From positions 62,001 through 126,000 of the forward strand of contig NZ_VFID01000001.1 of the NCBI RefSeq assembly GCF_006542425.1: a stretch of 64,000 nt of DNA, read 5' to 3'. How positions within the stretch are numbered: the stretch's first letter is position 1; each line of letters opens with the position of its first letter. This DNA is from Pseudoxanthomonas sp. z9 (GTDB taxonomy: Bacteria > Pseudomonadota > Gammaproteobacteria > Xanthomonadales > Xanthomonadaceae). The notes beneath the pieces were generated by a model. It did no database searches, was not told where the DNA came from, and saw nothing but the letters and a program-made list of their open reading frames with translations. This document shows positions 1 to 9,215 of the stretch, piece after piece. The translations under genes and the position numbers were made by a program.

Positions 1-1
1 G

Positions 2-1456
2 ACGCGGTTCGATCCGAATCAGGGCATCGACGTGCCCTGCGTGTACATCGACCCCAATCCGCTGCGCTCCATCAATGGGCAGGGACACAATTACTTCCGT
101 AGCCGCAACGTCGCCAAGACGCGGTCGGCGGCTATCTTCGGTGAAGGCTACTGGCAGTTGTCCGATACGCTGCGGCTGACCGCTGGTGTGCGCCTCACCC
201 GGGATCGCAAGATCACCACGCCCTACGCGAGCCAGACGCTGCTGGGCGATTCCACCGTGGGCGGCAATTCGTCGCTGTTCGGCGGATACACCGGATATGG
301 CTATCCCGCCGGCCCGGACATCCGGCAAACCTGGACCGAGCCGACCGGACGCCTGGTGCTGGATTGGTCGCCGGATCTGTCCTTCACCGACAGCACGCTG
401 GTCTATGCGTCGGTATCGCGCGGCTACAAGGCCGGTGGCACCAATTCGCCAGGCGTGGGGGCCAATCCGGAGGCGCTCAGCTTCGAACAGCGCAACCCCG
501 AGTTCCGGCCCGAATACGTCAACGCATTCGAGGTTGGCACCAAGAACGTGATGGCCGGCGGCCAGCTGATGTTCAACGCCACCGCGTTCTACAACGACTA
601 CAAGGACTACCAGATCTCGCAGATCCAGGACCGCGCCACCCTCAACGAGAATTTCGATGCGCGCACCTGGGGCGCGGAGTTCGAACTGGTATGGAAGCCG
701 ACCGACGCCTTCCAGATCAGCGGCAACGTGGGCCTGCTGCGCAGCCGTATCGGCGCCAACCAGTACTCGATCGACGTGATGGACCGGACCGCGGGAAATC
801 CCGAATGGACTACCGTGCGCCCGTGGATGCAACTGGCATCGAACTGCATCGCGCCGACCGCTCTGGTATCGATGGCGCTGGAGAACTACTTCGCCGACCC
901 GTTCAACCAGATGTACAGCAATGCAGGCTTCCTCAACAGCTTCTGCACCGTCAACTACTACACAGCGATGGGCGGGTTCACGGCGGATCGCGGTTTCAAT
1001 GGCGGCCCCGGGCCGTACGCCTATCTGTTGAATGGCGCCTATTACAACCCGGAAACCGACGCGCCCAACGGCGGTGCGGGCTTTGCCAAGAACGTCGGCG
1101 GCAACGAACTGCCGAACGCACCGCACATCACGGTCAGCCTGAGCCCGCAGTACACCTTCCTGCTGGCGGACAGCGAGCTGACCCTGCGCGCGGATCTCTA
1201 CTACCAGGGCAAGAGCTGGGCACGCATCTACCAGGACCGGATCGATCGGCTCAGGGAATGGGGCAACGTCAACCTGTCGCTGACCTGGTACAAGCCGGCC
1301 ACCGATCTGACCGTGCAGCTGTACGTAAAAAACGCGCTGGATGAGGAGGCCATCACCGGCACCTTCCTCAACAGCGACGACACCGGACTGACTTCCAATG
1401 TGTTCATCCAGGATCCCCGGATCATCGGATTGTCCATCCGCAAGGGATTCTTCTGA
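2..1456 (+). CDS. TonB-dependent receptor, C-terminal part (5' end outside window)
   Basis: The frame is open from the first bases, so the gene starts upstream and about 484 C-terminal residues are visible. They read as the outer-membrane beta-barrel of a TonB-dependent receptor: alternating hydrophobic strands, a GYKAGGTN motif, FEVGTKN, a YxQGKSWARIY strand, a VKNALDEEA turn and a final strand ending in Phe, the usual OmpA/Bam targeting end. The plug and TonB box are not in the window, so the substrate cannot be told. Receptors of this kind import siderophores, vitamins or glycans using TonB energy. Two genes for exported proteins follow on the same strand. Confidence 0.9.
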   Translation, partial: TRFDPNQGIDVPCVYIDPNPLRSINGQGHNYFRSRNVAKTRSAAIFGEGYWQLSDTLRLTAGVRLTRDRKITTPYASQTLLGDSTVGGNSSLFGGYTGYGYPAGPDIRQTWTEPTGRLVLDWSPDLSFTDSTLVYASVSRGYKAGGTNSPGVGANPEALSFEQRNPEFRPEYVNAFEVGTKNVMAGGQLMFNATAFYNDYKDYQISQIQDRATLNENFDARTWGAEFELVWKPTDAFQISGNVGLLRSRIGANQYSIDVMDRTAGNPEWTTVRPWMQLASNCIAPTALVSMALENYFADPFNQMYSNAGFLNSFCTVNYYTAMGGFTADRGFNGGPGPYAYLLNGAYYNPETDAPNGGAGFAKNVGGNELPNAPHITVSLSPQYTFLLADSELTLRADLYYQGKSWARIYQDRIDRLREWGNVNLSLTWYKPATDLTVQLYVKNALDEEAITGTFLNSDDTGLTSNVFIQDPRIIGLSIRKGFF

Positions 1457-1628
1457 ACCGGGGAGATGCCTGCACAGATCGATGTGGAACCAGACAACGC
1501 GAAGCAGCGTGCGCCGATGACGCCATCGTGCGTGCATCCGGCGACACGATGCACTTCGAACATGAAACATCCATTTGGGTGCGTCCGCATTCAAATACAC
1601 CAGCAACCCTCCATCGGAGAAAGGCACC

Positions 1629-2207
1629 ATGTCAAAGTTCAAGGTAAGCTTGCTTGCAGCCATGTCCGCCGTTGCGATGTTCGGCGCCACATCGGCATCC
1701 GCCGCCACTTTCCAGGTCCTGACCGGCAGCACCTGGGGTGATGGCACCACCCACTTCGTCGGCACCACGACGGCGTCCTACTTCGGCAACAACCTGCCGT
1801 GCTCCTCGGCGGATTTCACCGTCGTGGTGAGCGGCGGCGTCGCCAGCATCACCGCCGTCAGTTTCGGTGGCAGCGCCGCTTGCGCGGCGATCGTGCCGCG
1901 CGGGCTGCCGTGGAAGGTCAGCGTTACCGCGACCAGCGGTTCCGGCGCCACCCTTACCATCGGTGATACCGCCAGCACGACGACGACGGCGGGGGGCGTG
2001 AACGTGTTCATTCCGGCGCCGCTGAACGCGAACTGCCCGAGCGCAGCCGGACGTGCACCCCTGCCCAACGTGGCGCTGACCAATGGCTCGTCCACCACGG
2101 CTGCGAGCATCCAGTTCAGCGGAACGCTGGGCGGCTGCGCCGTCGCTTCGACCGCTCCGACCCACCTGCGCACCACCGGCTATCCGGCCGCGCGGGTGAT
2201 TCCATGA
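1629..2207 (+). CDS. exported protein, PraB-like
   Basis: This is a 192-residue protein with a clear signal peptide (MSKFKVSLLAA, cleavage near SASA-A, about residue 25). The start at 1629 is chosen because GGAGA lies 8 bases before it; an upstream in-frame start at 1575 has no such site and would bury the signal peptide. The mature part is Gly/Ser/Thr/Ala-rich with several Cys and a GLPWKV motif. The pattern of a Cys, an ITAVSF strand, a second Cys and LPW recalls PraB, a secreted protein known in Pseudomonas as an activator of alkane oxidation. That family call rests on pattern memory only. The downstream gene also encodes an exported protein. Confidence 0.6.
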   Translation: MSKFKVSLLAAMSAVAMFGATSASAATFQVLTGSTWGDGTTHFVGTTTASYFGNNLPCSSADFTVVVSGGVASITAVSFGGSAACAAIVPRGLPWKVSVTATSGSGATLTIGDTASTTTTAGGVNVFIPAPLNANCPSAAGRAPLPNVALTNGSSTTAASIQFSGTLGGCAVASTAPTHLRTTGYPAARVIP

Positions 2208-2223
2208 TCTGAGTTTGTTCCAT

Positions 2224-2304
2224 GCCAGGGGGCTGCCCAGGGGCGATGCCGTCCATGGCGAGCCCCTCCCGCCACGGTCACACGCATCGAGGCAGCCCCC
2301 TGGG
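2224..2304. repeat. nested inverted repeat between two exported-protein genes
   Basis: A 13-base arm at 2225-2237 (CCAGGGGGCTGCC) is the exact reverse complement of 2291-2303. Inside it AGGGGC (2239-2244) pairs with GCCCCT (2272-2277), and a further small GCC/GGC pairing sits in the middle. The transcript could fold into one long three-tier stem-loop. No T-tract follows, so a simple intrinsic terminator is unlikely. It may stabilise the upstream mRNA or tune expression of the downstream gene. Confidence 0.6.
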
Positions 2305-2361
2305 CACTTCATCCACCCATTGCCAGCCCGGACGCGCGTCCGGCACATGCAGGAGTCCGTC

Positions 2362-3273
2362 ATGTTGAAGACGTCGTTGTCCGTTGTCCTCGCGGGATTG
2401 GCGGCGATGGCCGCCATGCCCACGGCCATCGCGGGTACGCCATCCGGTCCCTACGCGATGTTCAAGTATTGTCCGTACACGAACCCGAGCGTGGGTTCCT
2501 GCGTGATCAACACCACCGACTCGGGCGTGTTCGTCATCGGCAACACCACCTTGCCAATCGACAAGCCGATCGTGCTGCAGGGCGGCGTGGAGAACCTGGG
2601 GCCGTCGCCGCTGTACCAGGCGGTGGGCGCACCGACGCTTTCGGCGCCGCCAGCCAAGGTGCCGGGTGGCCTGCTGGGCATCATGAACCCGGCGCCCAAT
2701 TGGCCCGGCCCGCTGTGGACGGCATTCTGGGCGATCGTTGCCACCGTTAACGACGTCACCGCCACCATGGAGCCGGTCGCGTTGGCGCAGACCAACTTCG
2801 GCAACGCGCTGTTCCCGCCGACCGATGGCAGCGATCCCACCGCGGCGCAGCTTGCGGTGCGGGTGCACCTGCAGAATCCATTCCTGGGCAACAACTGCTA
2901 TATCGGCTCGGCGCAGAACCCGATCCTGATCAAGCTGCAGACCGGCACCACCCAGCCGCCGCCGCCGAACCAGCCGATCGCGGGCAATCCCGGCACGGTC
3001 GAGACCATCATCACCGACGAGGAGAATTTCATCGGCTACCTGCAGGTGACCGATGCCACCTTCGTCGACAACAGCTTCGCGGTGCCCGCGGCCACCGGCT
3101 GCGGCAACATCGCGCTGGGGCTGCCAATCCTCACGCCCATTCTGCAATCGCTGGTCACGGGCGCGGTCAACCTGAAGGTCGGGCTGCCCTCGGCCGCGGG
3201 CAAGAACACCGCAGTGCTCAACAGCGACGCCGCGATCGCCGCGTCGGCGTTCGTGTTGGGGAGCGAGCAATAG
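2362..3273 (+). CDS. exported protein of unknown function with CYIGS...TTQPPPP region
   Basis: This 303-residue protein has a signal peptide (MLKTSLSVVLAGLAAMAAMPTAIAG). The start at 2362 is preceded by AGGAG six bases away; an in-frame ATG at 2347 lies upstream of that site. The mature part contains CYIGSAQNPI, a TGTTQPPPPNQPI stretch and a late ATGCGNIALGLP segment. I recall a similar CYIGS/NP/TGTT-PPPPN arrangement in secreted proteins of actinobacteria, which would be unusual here, but cannot confirm it without a search. No catalytic motif is apparent. Together with the PraB-like gene it may form a small secreted-protein locus behind the TonB receptor. Confidence 0.6.
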   Translation: MLKTSLSVVLAGLAAMAAMPTAIAGTPSGPYAMFKYCPYTNPSVGSCVINTTDSGVFVIGNTTLPIDKPIVLQGGVENLGPSPLYQAVGAPTLSAPPAKVPGGLLGIMNPAPNWPGPLWTAFWAIVATVNDVTATMEPVALAQTNFGNALFPPTDGSDPTAAQLAVRVHLQNPFLGNNCYIGSAQNPILIKLQTGTTQPPPPNQPIAGNPGTVETIITDEENFIGYLQVTDATFVDNSFAVPAATGCGNIALGLPILTPILQSLVTGAVNLKVGLPSAAGKNTAVLNSDAAIAASAFVLGSEQ

Positions 3274-3376
3274 AAGGATGCACGCCGAGGTGAAACGGCG
3301 GGGCAGGATGCCAGGGCCAGGGACGGGCGGCGCAGGGTGGCCAGGGAAGGCCGCCTTGCGCGTATCCTGCTGAACC

Positions 3377-4321
3377 ATGCGCGGCAACCGTCTCGTCATC
3401 CCGCTGATCGTGCTCGCCATGGCCGCGCTCGCGGGTGCGTACTGGCTGGGACGGTCGCAGCCACATACATCGCAGGGCGATGCGGAATCTTCCGCGCTGG
3501 CCATGCCGACCGATCGGCGAGCCGGGTCCGCGCAGCCGGGCCTGCGGAGCGAACCCCGCGCACGGGGTTATTTCGCCGAACTGAAGATCGCCGCCGACGG
3601 CGGCGACCTGGCGGCGTCGACACGCCTGTACCGCAGCCTGGACCTGTGCCGTCGCCTGCGCTCGGCGGACTGGGGCAACGCCATGCTGGCCAGCGAACTG
3701 CTGGACACGCAGACCCGCGGCATGAGCGCCACGCAGTTGGAAAACTACCGGGCGCAACTGGACGGGATCGAATCGCGTCGGCAGAACGCGCGGCGGATGA
3801 GCGAACTTTGCGACGGGGCCGATGCGGCAACCCTGGACTCGCTGGTGCCGAATATGCGCCAGGCCGCGCAACAGGGCGAACCGTATGCGCGCGCCTGCTA
3901 CCTGGCGATGGGGCCCGGGCTGGACATGCGCGCGCTCGCCAGGCATCCGGAATGGATCGATACCTATCGCGCCAGCGTTCCGGGGATGATCGAGGCCGGC
4001 CTGGCCGCTGGCGACTGGGCGATGGTGAATGTCCTGCGCAACGCCTTGCAGCCTGGCGGGGAAGGATTGCTGGGGGGCGCGCTGGACGCCGATCCCACGC
4101 AACACTTCCGTTATCTCAAGCTCTACCGGCTGGGCGCGGGAGCCGGTGACATCTCGGTGCTGGACCAGCAACTGGCGGTGGCCGCCGCGCGGTTGTCGCC
4201 GCAACAGCGCGCCGAGGCCGAGACCTGGGCGGATACCACGTTCCGGCGCGAGTTCGGTGGTCGCCCTTCGGCCGGTGCGCCGGGGCTGGATCGGGATCCC
4301 TGCGTGTTCCCGTATGAATGA
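3377..4321 (+). CDS. membrane-anchored protein, paralogue of the next gene
   Basis: The 314-residue protein starts with a short basic end and one hydrophobic helix (about residues 6-23), then a mostly helical soluble part, so it is probably anchored in the inner membrane facing the periplasm. No enzyme motif is seen. Segments such as AADGGDLAAS, LDLCRRLRSADW, RGMSATQL and HFRYLKLYRLGA recur in the following gene in the same order, marking a tandem duplication. The early part (AADGGDLAASTRLYRSLDLC) resembles a degenerate Sel1/TPR-like helical repeat, which is inference only. The next gene begins 50 bases downstream. Confidence 0.75.
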   Translation: MRGNRLVIPLIVLAMAALAGAYWLGRSQPHTSQGDAESSALAMPTDRRAGSAQPGLRSEPRARGYFAELKIAADGGDLAASTRLYRSLDLCRRLRSADWGNAMLASELLDTQTRGMSATQLENYRAQLDGIESRRQNARRMSELCDGADAATLDSLVPNMRQAAQQGEPYARACYLAMGPGLDMRALARHPEWIDTYRASVPGMIEAGLAAGDWAMVNVLRNALQPGGEGLLGGALDADPTQHFRYLKLYRLGAGAGDISVLDQQLAVAAARLSPQQRAEAETWADTTFRREFGGRPSAGAPGLDRDPCVFPYE

Positions 4322-4371
4322 GGGAAACGGATGCACATCGACGAGGATTTGACCGTGGGACGATCCGGACA

Positions 4372-5331
4372 ATGAAGTGGAAACACGCGATCATGGCCTG
4401 CACCGCGCTGGTGGCGGTCGCAGGCGTCTACGCGCTCGGCCGCTGGAGCGCCTTGCCGGCGCCGGAAACGGCTCCGCACGCCGCGCAAACCCGTTCAGCC
4501 GGGGACGACGGTACCCGTGGCGTGGGCTCGGCACCGGCAACGCCTGCGAAGGGCGGCGTCCTGCCGCCGGTTTCCGCATCGCTCGGCACGACCTTCAGCG
4601 ATCTGCAGGCACGCGCGAACGCCGGCGACCTCGACGCCGCGCGCCGGCTGGTCCGCGATCTCGACCGTTGCAGCCGCCTGCGCGCCAATGAGTGGCGCAA
4701 CGCGGAAACCACCCAGGCGCTGCTGGATCGCAAGACCGATGGCATGAGCGCGGCGCAACTGCGGACCTACCAGGTGTTGCTGGACGCGATGGATGTGCGG
4801 CAGCAGACGGCGGGCCGGAACCGGGAATTGTGCGCCGGCGCGGACGACAAGATGCTCGCGACCCTGGTGGCCAACATCGCCCAGGCGGCGCGGCTGGGCG
4901 ATGCGGACGCGCGCGCGTGCTATCTCGGTCGAGGACCGCTCTACGACGTGCGTGGCCTGATCGAGCACCCTGGCGTGCTGCAGGGCTATCGCCGCGATGC
5001 CACGGCGATGATCGACGCCGGTCTGGCGGCGGGCGACTGGCGCGTGGTGGATCTCCTGCAACGCGCCTATGAGCCGGGCGCCGAAGGACTGCTGGCCGGC
5101 ATGCTGGGCCCCGATCCGGCGCAGCACTATCGCTATCTCAAGCTGTACCGGCTGGGGGCGGAACCTCATCGCGTGGCCCAACTCGATCGGCAGATCGCCG
5201 CGATTGCCGCCGGCCTGTCGCCGGAACAGCGCTACGACGCCGATCGCTGGGCGCAGGGGACCTTCGAGGACAAGTTCAGCGGCAGCTCGACGACCTCGAC
5301 GCCGCCGGGCTGGGAGGCGTGCAGCTTCTGA
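4372..5331 (+). CDS. membrane-anchored protein, tandem paralogue
   Basis: This 319-residue protein starts at MKWKHAIMAC with a single N-terminal hydrophobic helix, then a linker rich in Ala, Pro and Thr and a helical soluble domain. It shares with the preceding gene the blocks ARANAGDLDAARRLVRDLDRC, DGMSAAQLRTYQ, ARACYLGRGP, AGLAAGDWR and YRYLKLYRLGAE, plus conserved Cys residues near positions 100 and 185. The pair arose by duplication and has diverged substantially. Function is unknown; the helical repeats and anchor suggest a periplasmic scaffold or binding role. An ATG upstream at 4318 overlaps the previous stop and would remove the hydrophobic N-terminus from the start. Confidence 0.75.
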   Translation: MKWKHAIMACTALVAVAGVYALGRWSALPAPETAPHAAQTRSAGDDGTRGVGSAPATPAKGGVLPPVSASLGTTFSDLQARANAGDLDAARRLVRDLDRCSRLRANEWRNAETTQALLDRKTDGMSAAQLRTYQVLLDAMDVRQQTAGRNRELCAGADDKMLATLVANIAQAARLGDADARACYLGRGPLYDVRGLIEHPGVLQGYRRDATAMIDAGLAAGDWRVVDLLQRAYEPGAEGLLAGMLGPDPAQHYRYLKLYRLGAEPHRVAQLDRQIAAIAAGLSPEQRYDADRWAQGTFEDKFSGSSTTSTPPGWEACSF

Positions 5332-5353
5332 ACGCGTACGGGAAACCCCGCGC

Positions 5354-6595
5354 TCAGTGCAGATCGTTCAAATCGAGCCGGCGCAACCGCGGTGCCCGCC
5401 ACGCGGTCGTGGCGACCACCGCCAGGATCGCGCCGCCGCCCAGCAGTACCGCCGGAATCAATCCCAGCAGCCGTGCCATCGTGCCTGCGTAGAACGCGCC
5501 CAGTTCGTTGGAGGAACTGATGAAGATGCCGTTGATCGAGGACACCCGCCCGCGCATCTCGTCCGGCGTGGACAACTGCAGGATGGTCGAACGCACCACC
5601 ACCGACACGCCGTCGCACATGCCGTAGGCCAGCAGGATCAGCGCCGACAACCAGAAACTGCGTGACAGTCCGAACGCGATCACGCACAGGCCGAATCCGG
5701 CCACCGCAAACAGCAACACACGACCCGCGTGCTGCTGCAGGGGATGCCGCGCCAGCCACACGCCCACGCAGACCGAGCCCAGCGCCGGCGCCGCGCGCAG
5801 GATGCCCAGGCCTTCCGGGCCATGGTGGAGGATGTCGTGGATGAAGGCCGGCAGCATCGCCACCACGCCGCCCAGCAACACCGAGAACATGTCCAGCGCC
5901 ATCGCACCCAGCATGATCTGGTTGCTCCAGACGAAGCGCGCGCCCTGGGCGATGCTGGCGAAGATCGGCAGGCTGGTTTCCGGTGGGCCGGGTTCCGCCA
6001 CCCGCAGCCGCGCCAGCACGCCGCCGGCGAGCACCGCCAGCACCGCCGCCACGCCATAGGACAACGCATTGCCGCCGAATCCCACCAGCAGGCCGCCGAT
6101 GGCCGGACCGGTCACCATCGCCGCCTGGAAGATCACCGTGCCCAGGCCGGCGCCGCGGACGAACTCCTCGCGCGCCAGCACCTTGGCGAACAGCGCGTTG
6201 TAGATCGGACTGAGGAACGAACGCGCCATTCCGGTCAGTGCGATGGCGGCGTATATCGGCCACAGCCGCGTGGTCGGCAACCATCCCGCCGCCGCCAGCA
6301 CCAGGATGACCGCGGTCAGGGCCAGCGCCGCGCAGGCGGCGATGCCCAGCTTGCGGCGGGGTAGATGGTCGACCAGGTAGCCCGCAAACGGCGCGACGCA
6401 GAAGAACGGCAGCACTTCGGCAAGGCCGATCAGGCCGAGCGAGAATGGATTGCGGGTGAGTTCGTAGATGTGCCAGCCGACCGTCACCGCGACGATCTGG
6501 TAGGACAGCAGCGCCAGGATCCGGTAAGCCAGTACCGTGGTGAACCCGCGATTGCGCAGCAATGTCCTGACCGGGGAGGCGTCCGACGCGCTCAC
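5354..6595 (-). CDS. MFS transporter, EntS/MFS_3-like exporter
   Basis: The 413-residue protein has about twelve hydrophobic segments. The LVDHLPRRKLG sequence after the second helix is the MFS loop 2-3 signature. The overall pattern (MSGLI/LAEVLPFF, GMARSFLSPIYNALFAKVL, SVVVRSTILQLSTPDEMRGRVSSING) matches the MFS_3 group, which includes the enterobactin exporter EntS and many uncharacterised effluxers. The last block, with DEMRGRV, is typical of that group. The gene starts with GTG inside a GTGA overlap with the sufE stop codon, so the two are translationally coupled although their functions look unrelated. The substrate is unknown. Confidence 0.85.
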   Translation of the reverse strand: MSASDASPVRTLLRNRGFTTVLAYRILALLSYQIVAVTVGWHIYELTRNPFSLGLIGLAEVLPFFCVAPFAGYLVDHLPRRKLGIAACAALALTAVILVLAAAGWLPTTRLWPIYAAIALTGMARSFLSPIYNALFAKVLAREEFVRGAGLGTVIFQAAMVTGPAIGGLLVGFGGNALSYGVAAVLAVLAGGVLARLRVAEPGPPETSLPIFASIAQGARFVWSNQIMLGAMALDMFSVLLGGVVAMLPAFIHDILHHGPEGLGILRAAPALGSVCVGVWLARHPLQQHAGRVLLFAVAGFGLCVIAFGLSRSFWLSALILLAYGMCDGVSVVVRSTILQLSTPDEMRGRVSSINGIFISSSNELGAFYAGTMARLLGLIPAVLLGGGAILAVVATTAWRAPRLRRLDLNDLH

Positions 6596-7029
6596 CGGGC
6601 CGCCGCGGCGGTCTCGCGGATGAAGGCCAGCAGCGAAGCCAGTCCGTTGCTGCGGGTGGGCGAGAGATGCTTGGCCAGGCCGATGTCGGCGATGTAGTCC
6701 GCTTCGGTGGCGAGGATTTCGCTGGCCGGCCGGCCGGAGTAGACCCGCAGCGCCAGGAAGATCAGCCCGGAGACGATCGCCGAATCGCTGACGGCCCGGA
6801 AATCCAGCCGGCCGGCGTCACCTTGCGGCACGATCCAGACCAGCGACTGGCAACCGAGCAGGCGGTGTTCCTCGGTCTTCCACTCCTCCGGGAACGGCGG
6901 CAGTTTGCGGCCCAGGTCGATCAGGTACTGATAGCGTTCGGCCCAATCGCCGAAGAACGCGAATTCGTCCTTGATGGCCTGCTGGGCGTCGGCGGCGGTG
7001 GGTTCGAGCGGGAAGGCGGTGTCGGTCAT
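6592..7029 (-). CDS. sufE: SufE family cysteine desulfuration protein
   Basis: This 145-residue SufE-like protein accepts persulfide sulfur from a cysteine desulfurase (SufS/CsdA) and passes it to Fe-S cluster assembly. The motif HRLLGCQSLVW holds the acceptor Cys (about residue 57). IYLIDLGRKLPPFP-type sequence near residue 30, and GLIFLALRVYSGRPASEIL and GLAKHLSPTRSNGL further on, are family hallmarks. The start at 7029 (MTDTAFPLEP) matches family length; an in-frame ATG at 7077 would add 16 residues of low-complexity sequence. Its stop overlaps the start of the MFS gene. The rest of the suf cluster is not in this window. Confidence 0.92.
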   Translation of the reverse strand: MTDTAFPLEPTAADAQQAIKDEFAFFGDWAERYQYLIDLGRKLPPFPEEWKTEEHRLLGCQSLVWIVPQGDAGRLDFRAVSDSAIVSGLIFLALRVYSGRPASEILATEADYIADIGLAKHLSPTRSNGLASLLAFIRETAAAAR

Positions 7030-7125
7030 GGCGATTCGCAATGCGCCCTTCCGGGGAAGGGAGGCGGCGGCGCTCATCGGCCGCCTGTCCCGGCGCGATC
7101 AGGCGCCGGGGCGGAGGGGAGGTGC

Positions 7126-8505
7126 TCAGGCGCGCTTCCAGCGGACGCCCTGCGGGGTATCTTCCAGCAGGATGCCTTCGCTGGCGAGCTGATCGCGGAT
7201 CGCGTCGGAACGGGCGAAGTCGCGCGCCTGCTTGGCGGCGGCGCGCTCCTCGATCAGGCCCTGGATGCGCGCGTCGTCATCGTTGGAAGCACCACGCGCG
7301 AACCATTCGGCCGGATCCTGCTGCAGCAGACCCAGCGCGAAGCCGGCACCGAGCAGTTCCGCCTTCAATCGCACGCGGTCGGTGGCGATGACGGCCTTGC
7401 GGGCCTCGGCGGCGATGCGGGCCAGTTCGGCCAGCGCGAGCGGCGTGTTGAGATCGTCGTCCAGCGCTTGCTCGATGGCGGAGGGAATCGCTCCTGCCGC
7501 GGAAGCCGGCGCATCGGCATCGTGCAGATCCCGCAGCGTGCCGTACAGGCGATCCAGGGTCCGCACCGACTGCTCGATCAGCGCGTCCGACCAGTCCAGC
7601 GGCTGGCGGTAATGCGCCGACAGCAGGGCGTAGCGCAGCGCCTCGGGCGGGTGCTGTTCCAGCAGGTCGTGCACGCGTTCGATGTTGCCCAGCGACTTGC
7701 TCATCTTGGCGCCGCCGAAGTTGAGCATGCCGTTGTGCAGCCAGAACCGGGCAAAGGTCTTGCCGCCGTGGGCGCATTCGCTCTGCGCGATTTCGTTCTC
7801 GTGGTGCGGGAACTGCAGGTCCACGCCGCCGGCGTGGATGTCGATGGTCTGGCCCAGGTGGGCGGCAGCCATCGCCGAGCATTCGATGTGCCAGCCCGGA
7901 CGACCGCGGCCCCAGGGGGATTCCCAGCCCGGCAGCTCGTCGCTGGAAGGCTTCCATAGCACGAAATCACCGGGATCCCGCTTGTACGGCGCCACGTCGA
8001 CGCGCGCGCCGGCCAGCATTTCCTCCGGATCCCGGCGCGAGAGCTTGCCGTAGTCCGGGAACGAGGCCACCGCGAACAGCACATGGCCCTCGGCCGCGTA
8101 GGCGTGGCCGCCGGCGATCAGGTCCTGGATCATCGCGATGATCTGGGGAATGTGGGCGGTCGCCTCCGGTTCGATGTCCGGTGGGGCGACGCCCAGCCGC
8201 GCCATGTCCTGACGGTAGGCGGCGGCGAAGCGGTCGGTAATCGCGCTGATCGGCACGCCCTGTTCCAGGGCCGCGGCATTGATCTTGTCATCCACGTCGG
8301 TGATGTTGCGGGCATAGCGCAGCGCGCCATGGCGCCGCCGCAGCAGGGCCGCCAGTACGCCGAACACGACCGGCCCGCGGGCGTTGCCGATATGGACGTA
8401 GTTGTAGACGGTCGGCCCGCACACATACAGGGTGGGGCAGGCGGGGTCGAGGGGAACGAAGTCCTCGACCCGGCGGGTGAGGTTGTTGTGGAGGCGAAGG
8501 CTCAT
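7126..8505 (-). CDS. cysS: cysteinyl-tRNA synthetase
   Basis: The 459-residue class I aminoacyl-tRNA synthetase charges tRNA-Cys. The HIGH-type motif is in YVHIGNARG (about residue 35) and the KMSKS motif appears as KMSKSLGN (about residue 267). Zn ligands are expected at CGPTVYNY (Cys near 29), in GWHIECSAM (His and Cys) and in [14 protein letters not shown]. Length matches the bacterial enzyme, with the DALR tRNA-binding region in the last third. It lies just upstream of sufE with a gap of about 95 bases, so both are sulfur/cysteine genes on one strand. Confidence 0.98.
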   Translation of the reverse strand: MSLRLHNNLTRRVEDFVPLDPACPTLYVCGPTVYNYVHIGNARGPVVFGVLAALLRRRHGALRYARNITDVDDKINAAALEQGVPISAITDRFAAAYRQDMARLGVAPPDIEPEATAHIPQIIAMIQDLIAGGHAYAAEGHVLFAVASFPDYGKLSRRDPEEMLAGARVDVAPYKRDPGDFVLWKPSSDELPGWESPWGRGRPGWHIECSAMAAAHLGQTIDIHAGGVDLQFPHHENEIAQSECAHGGKTFARFWLHNGMLNFGGAKMSKSLGNIERVHDLLEQHPPEALRYALLSAHYRQPLDWSDALIEQSVRTLDRLYGTLRDLHDADAPASAAGAIPSAIEQALDDDLNTPLALAELARIAAEARKAVIATDRVRLKAELLGAGFALGLLQQDPAEWFARGASNDDDARIQGLIEERAAAKQARDFARSDAIRDQLASEGILLEDTPQGVRWKRA

Positions 8506-8649
8506 CAGGCTGGGGCGTGGGGAAGCCCGGTGATTCTACAGCCTGGCGGGGCCGGGCCGGCCGCCGGCCGGGTGCAGGAGGGGATGGTTCAGCCCCTCTC
8601 CAGCCTGGTCGCCTACACTAGTGCGCAGGGATTTCCACCAACGGGTCGC

Positions 8650-9174
8650 ATGGGTCGTTTCCGTCATTGCTTGCTGCCACTGCTGATGTTGCCGTTCGCC
8701 ATGGGTGCGATGGCGCAGGAGCGCGTGGTCCAGGCGGAGAACGTGCGGCTGGACTATGCCCAGGTGCTCAACGTGGAACCGGTCTACCAGACCCTGCGGG
8801 CCAGCCGGACCGAGGAAGTCTGCGACGAACTGCCCACACTGCCGACCACCACGGTCCATCCGACCAAGGAACAGAGCCGCTGGGCCCGGTTCCTGGACTC
8901 CATCAAGGGCGTGTTCTCCGGTGACGGCGATGCCGAGGCCCAGGAGGCCGAGTCCCAGTCCGGCCAGTCCACCGAGCCGGCCCGGGTCAACTGCCGCAGC
9001 GTGCCGGTCGAGCGCGAGTTCCGCCGCCCCATCGCCTACGACGTGGACTACGTCTACAAGGGCACCAAGTACCGCTCCCGCCTGGCCGAGGATCCGGGCA
9101 ACCGGCTCCGGATCCGGATTTCGGTGATGCCCTATGTGCCGACCGTGCCCCCGGTCGAGGCCCCCGCGCCCTGA
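8650..9174 (+). CDS. small exported protein, UmoD-like C-terminal motif
   Basis: This 174-residue protein has an N-terminal signal peptide (MGRFRHCLLPLLMLPFAMGAMA, cleavage near residue 22). The mature part begins QERVVQAENVRLDYAQVLNVEP and ends with a block YDVDYVYKGTKYRSRLAEDPGNRLRIRISVMP. The pattern YDV-Y-Y-G-(x)n-DPG-R-R-RV is shared with UmoD-like and glycine-zipper envelope proteins of gammaproteobacteria, but the glycine zipper itself is absent. Function is unknown and an envelope role is inferred. An acidic QS-rich linker lies in the middle. It is transcribed toward the arg leader. Confidence 0.7.
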   Translation: MGRFRHCLLPLLMLPFAMGAMAQERVVQAENVRLDYAQVLNVEPVYQTLRASRTEEVCDELPTLPTTTVHPTKEQSRWARFLDSIKGVFSGDGDAEAQEAESQSGQSTEPARVNCRSVPVEREFRRPIAYDVDYVYKGTKYRSRLAEDPGNRLRIRISVMPYVPTVPPVEAPAP

Positions 9175-9215
9175 GCCTTGCGCTGCGCCGCAGCACGTGC
9201 GAGGATTCGCCCCCT

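Noticed and set aside
1575..1628. Longer start for the PraB-like protein
   Set aside because: No ribosome site precedes it and it would place 18 charged or polar residues before an evident signal peptide.
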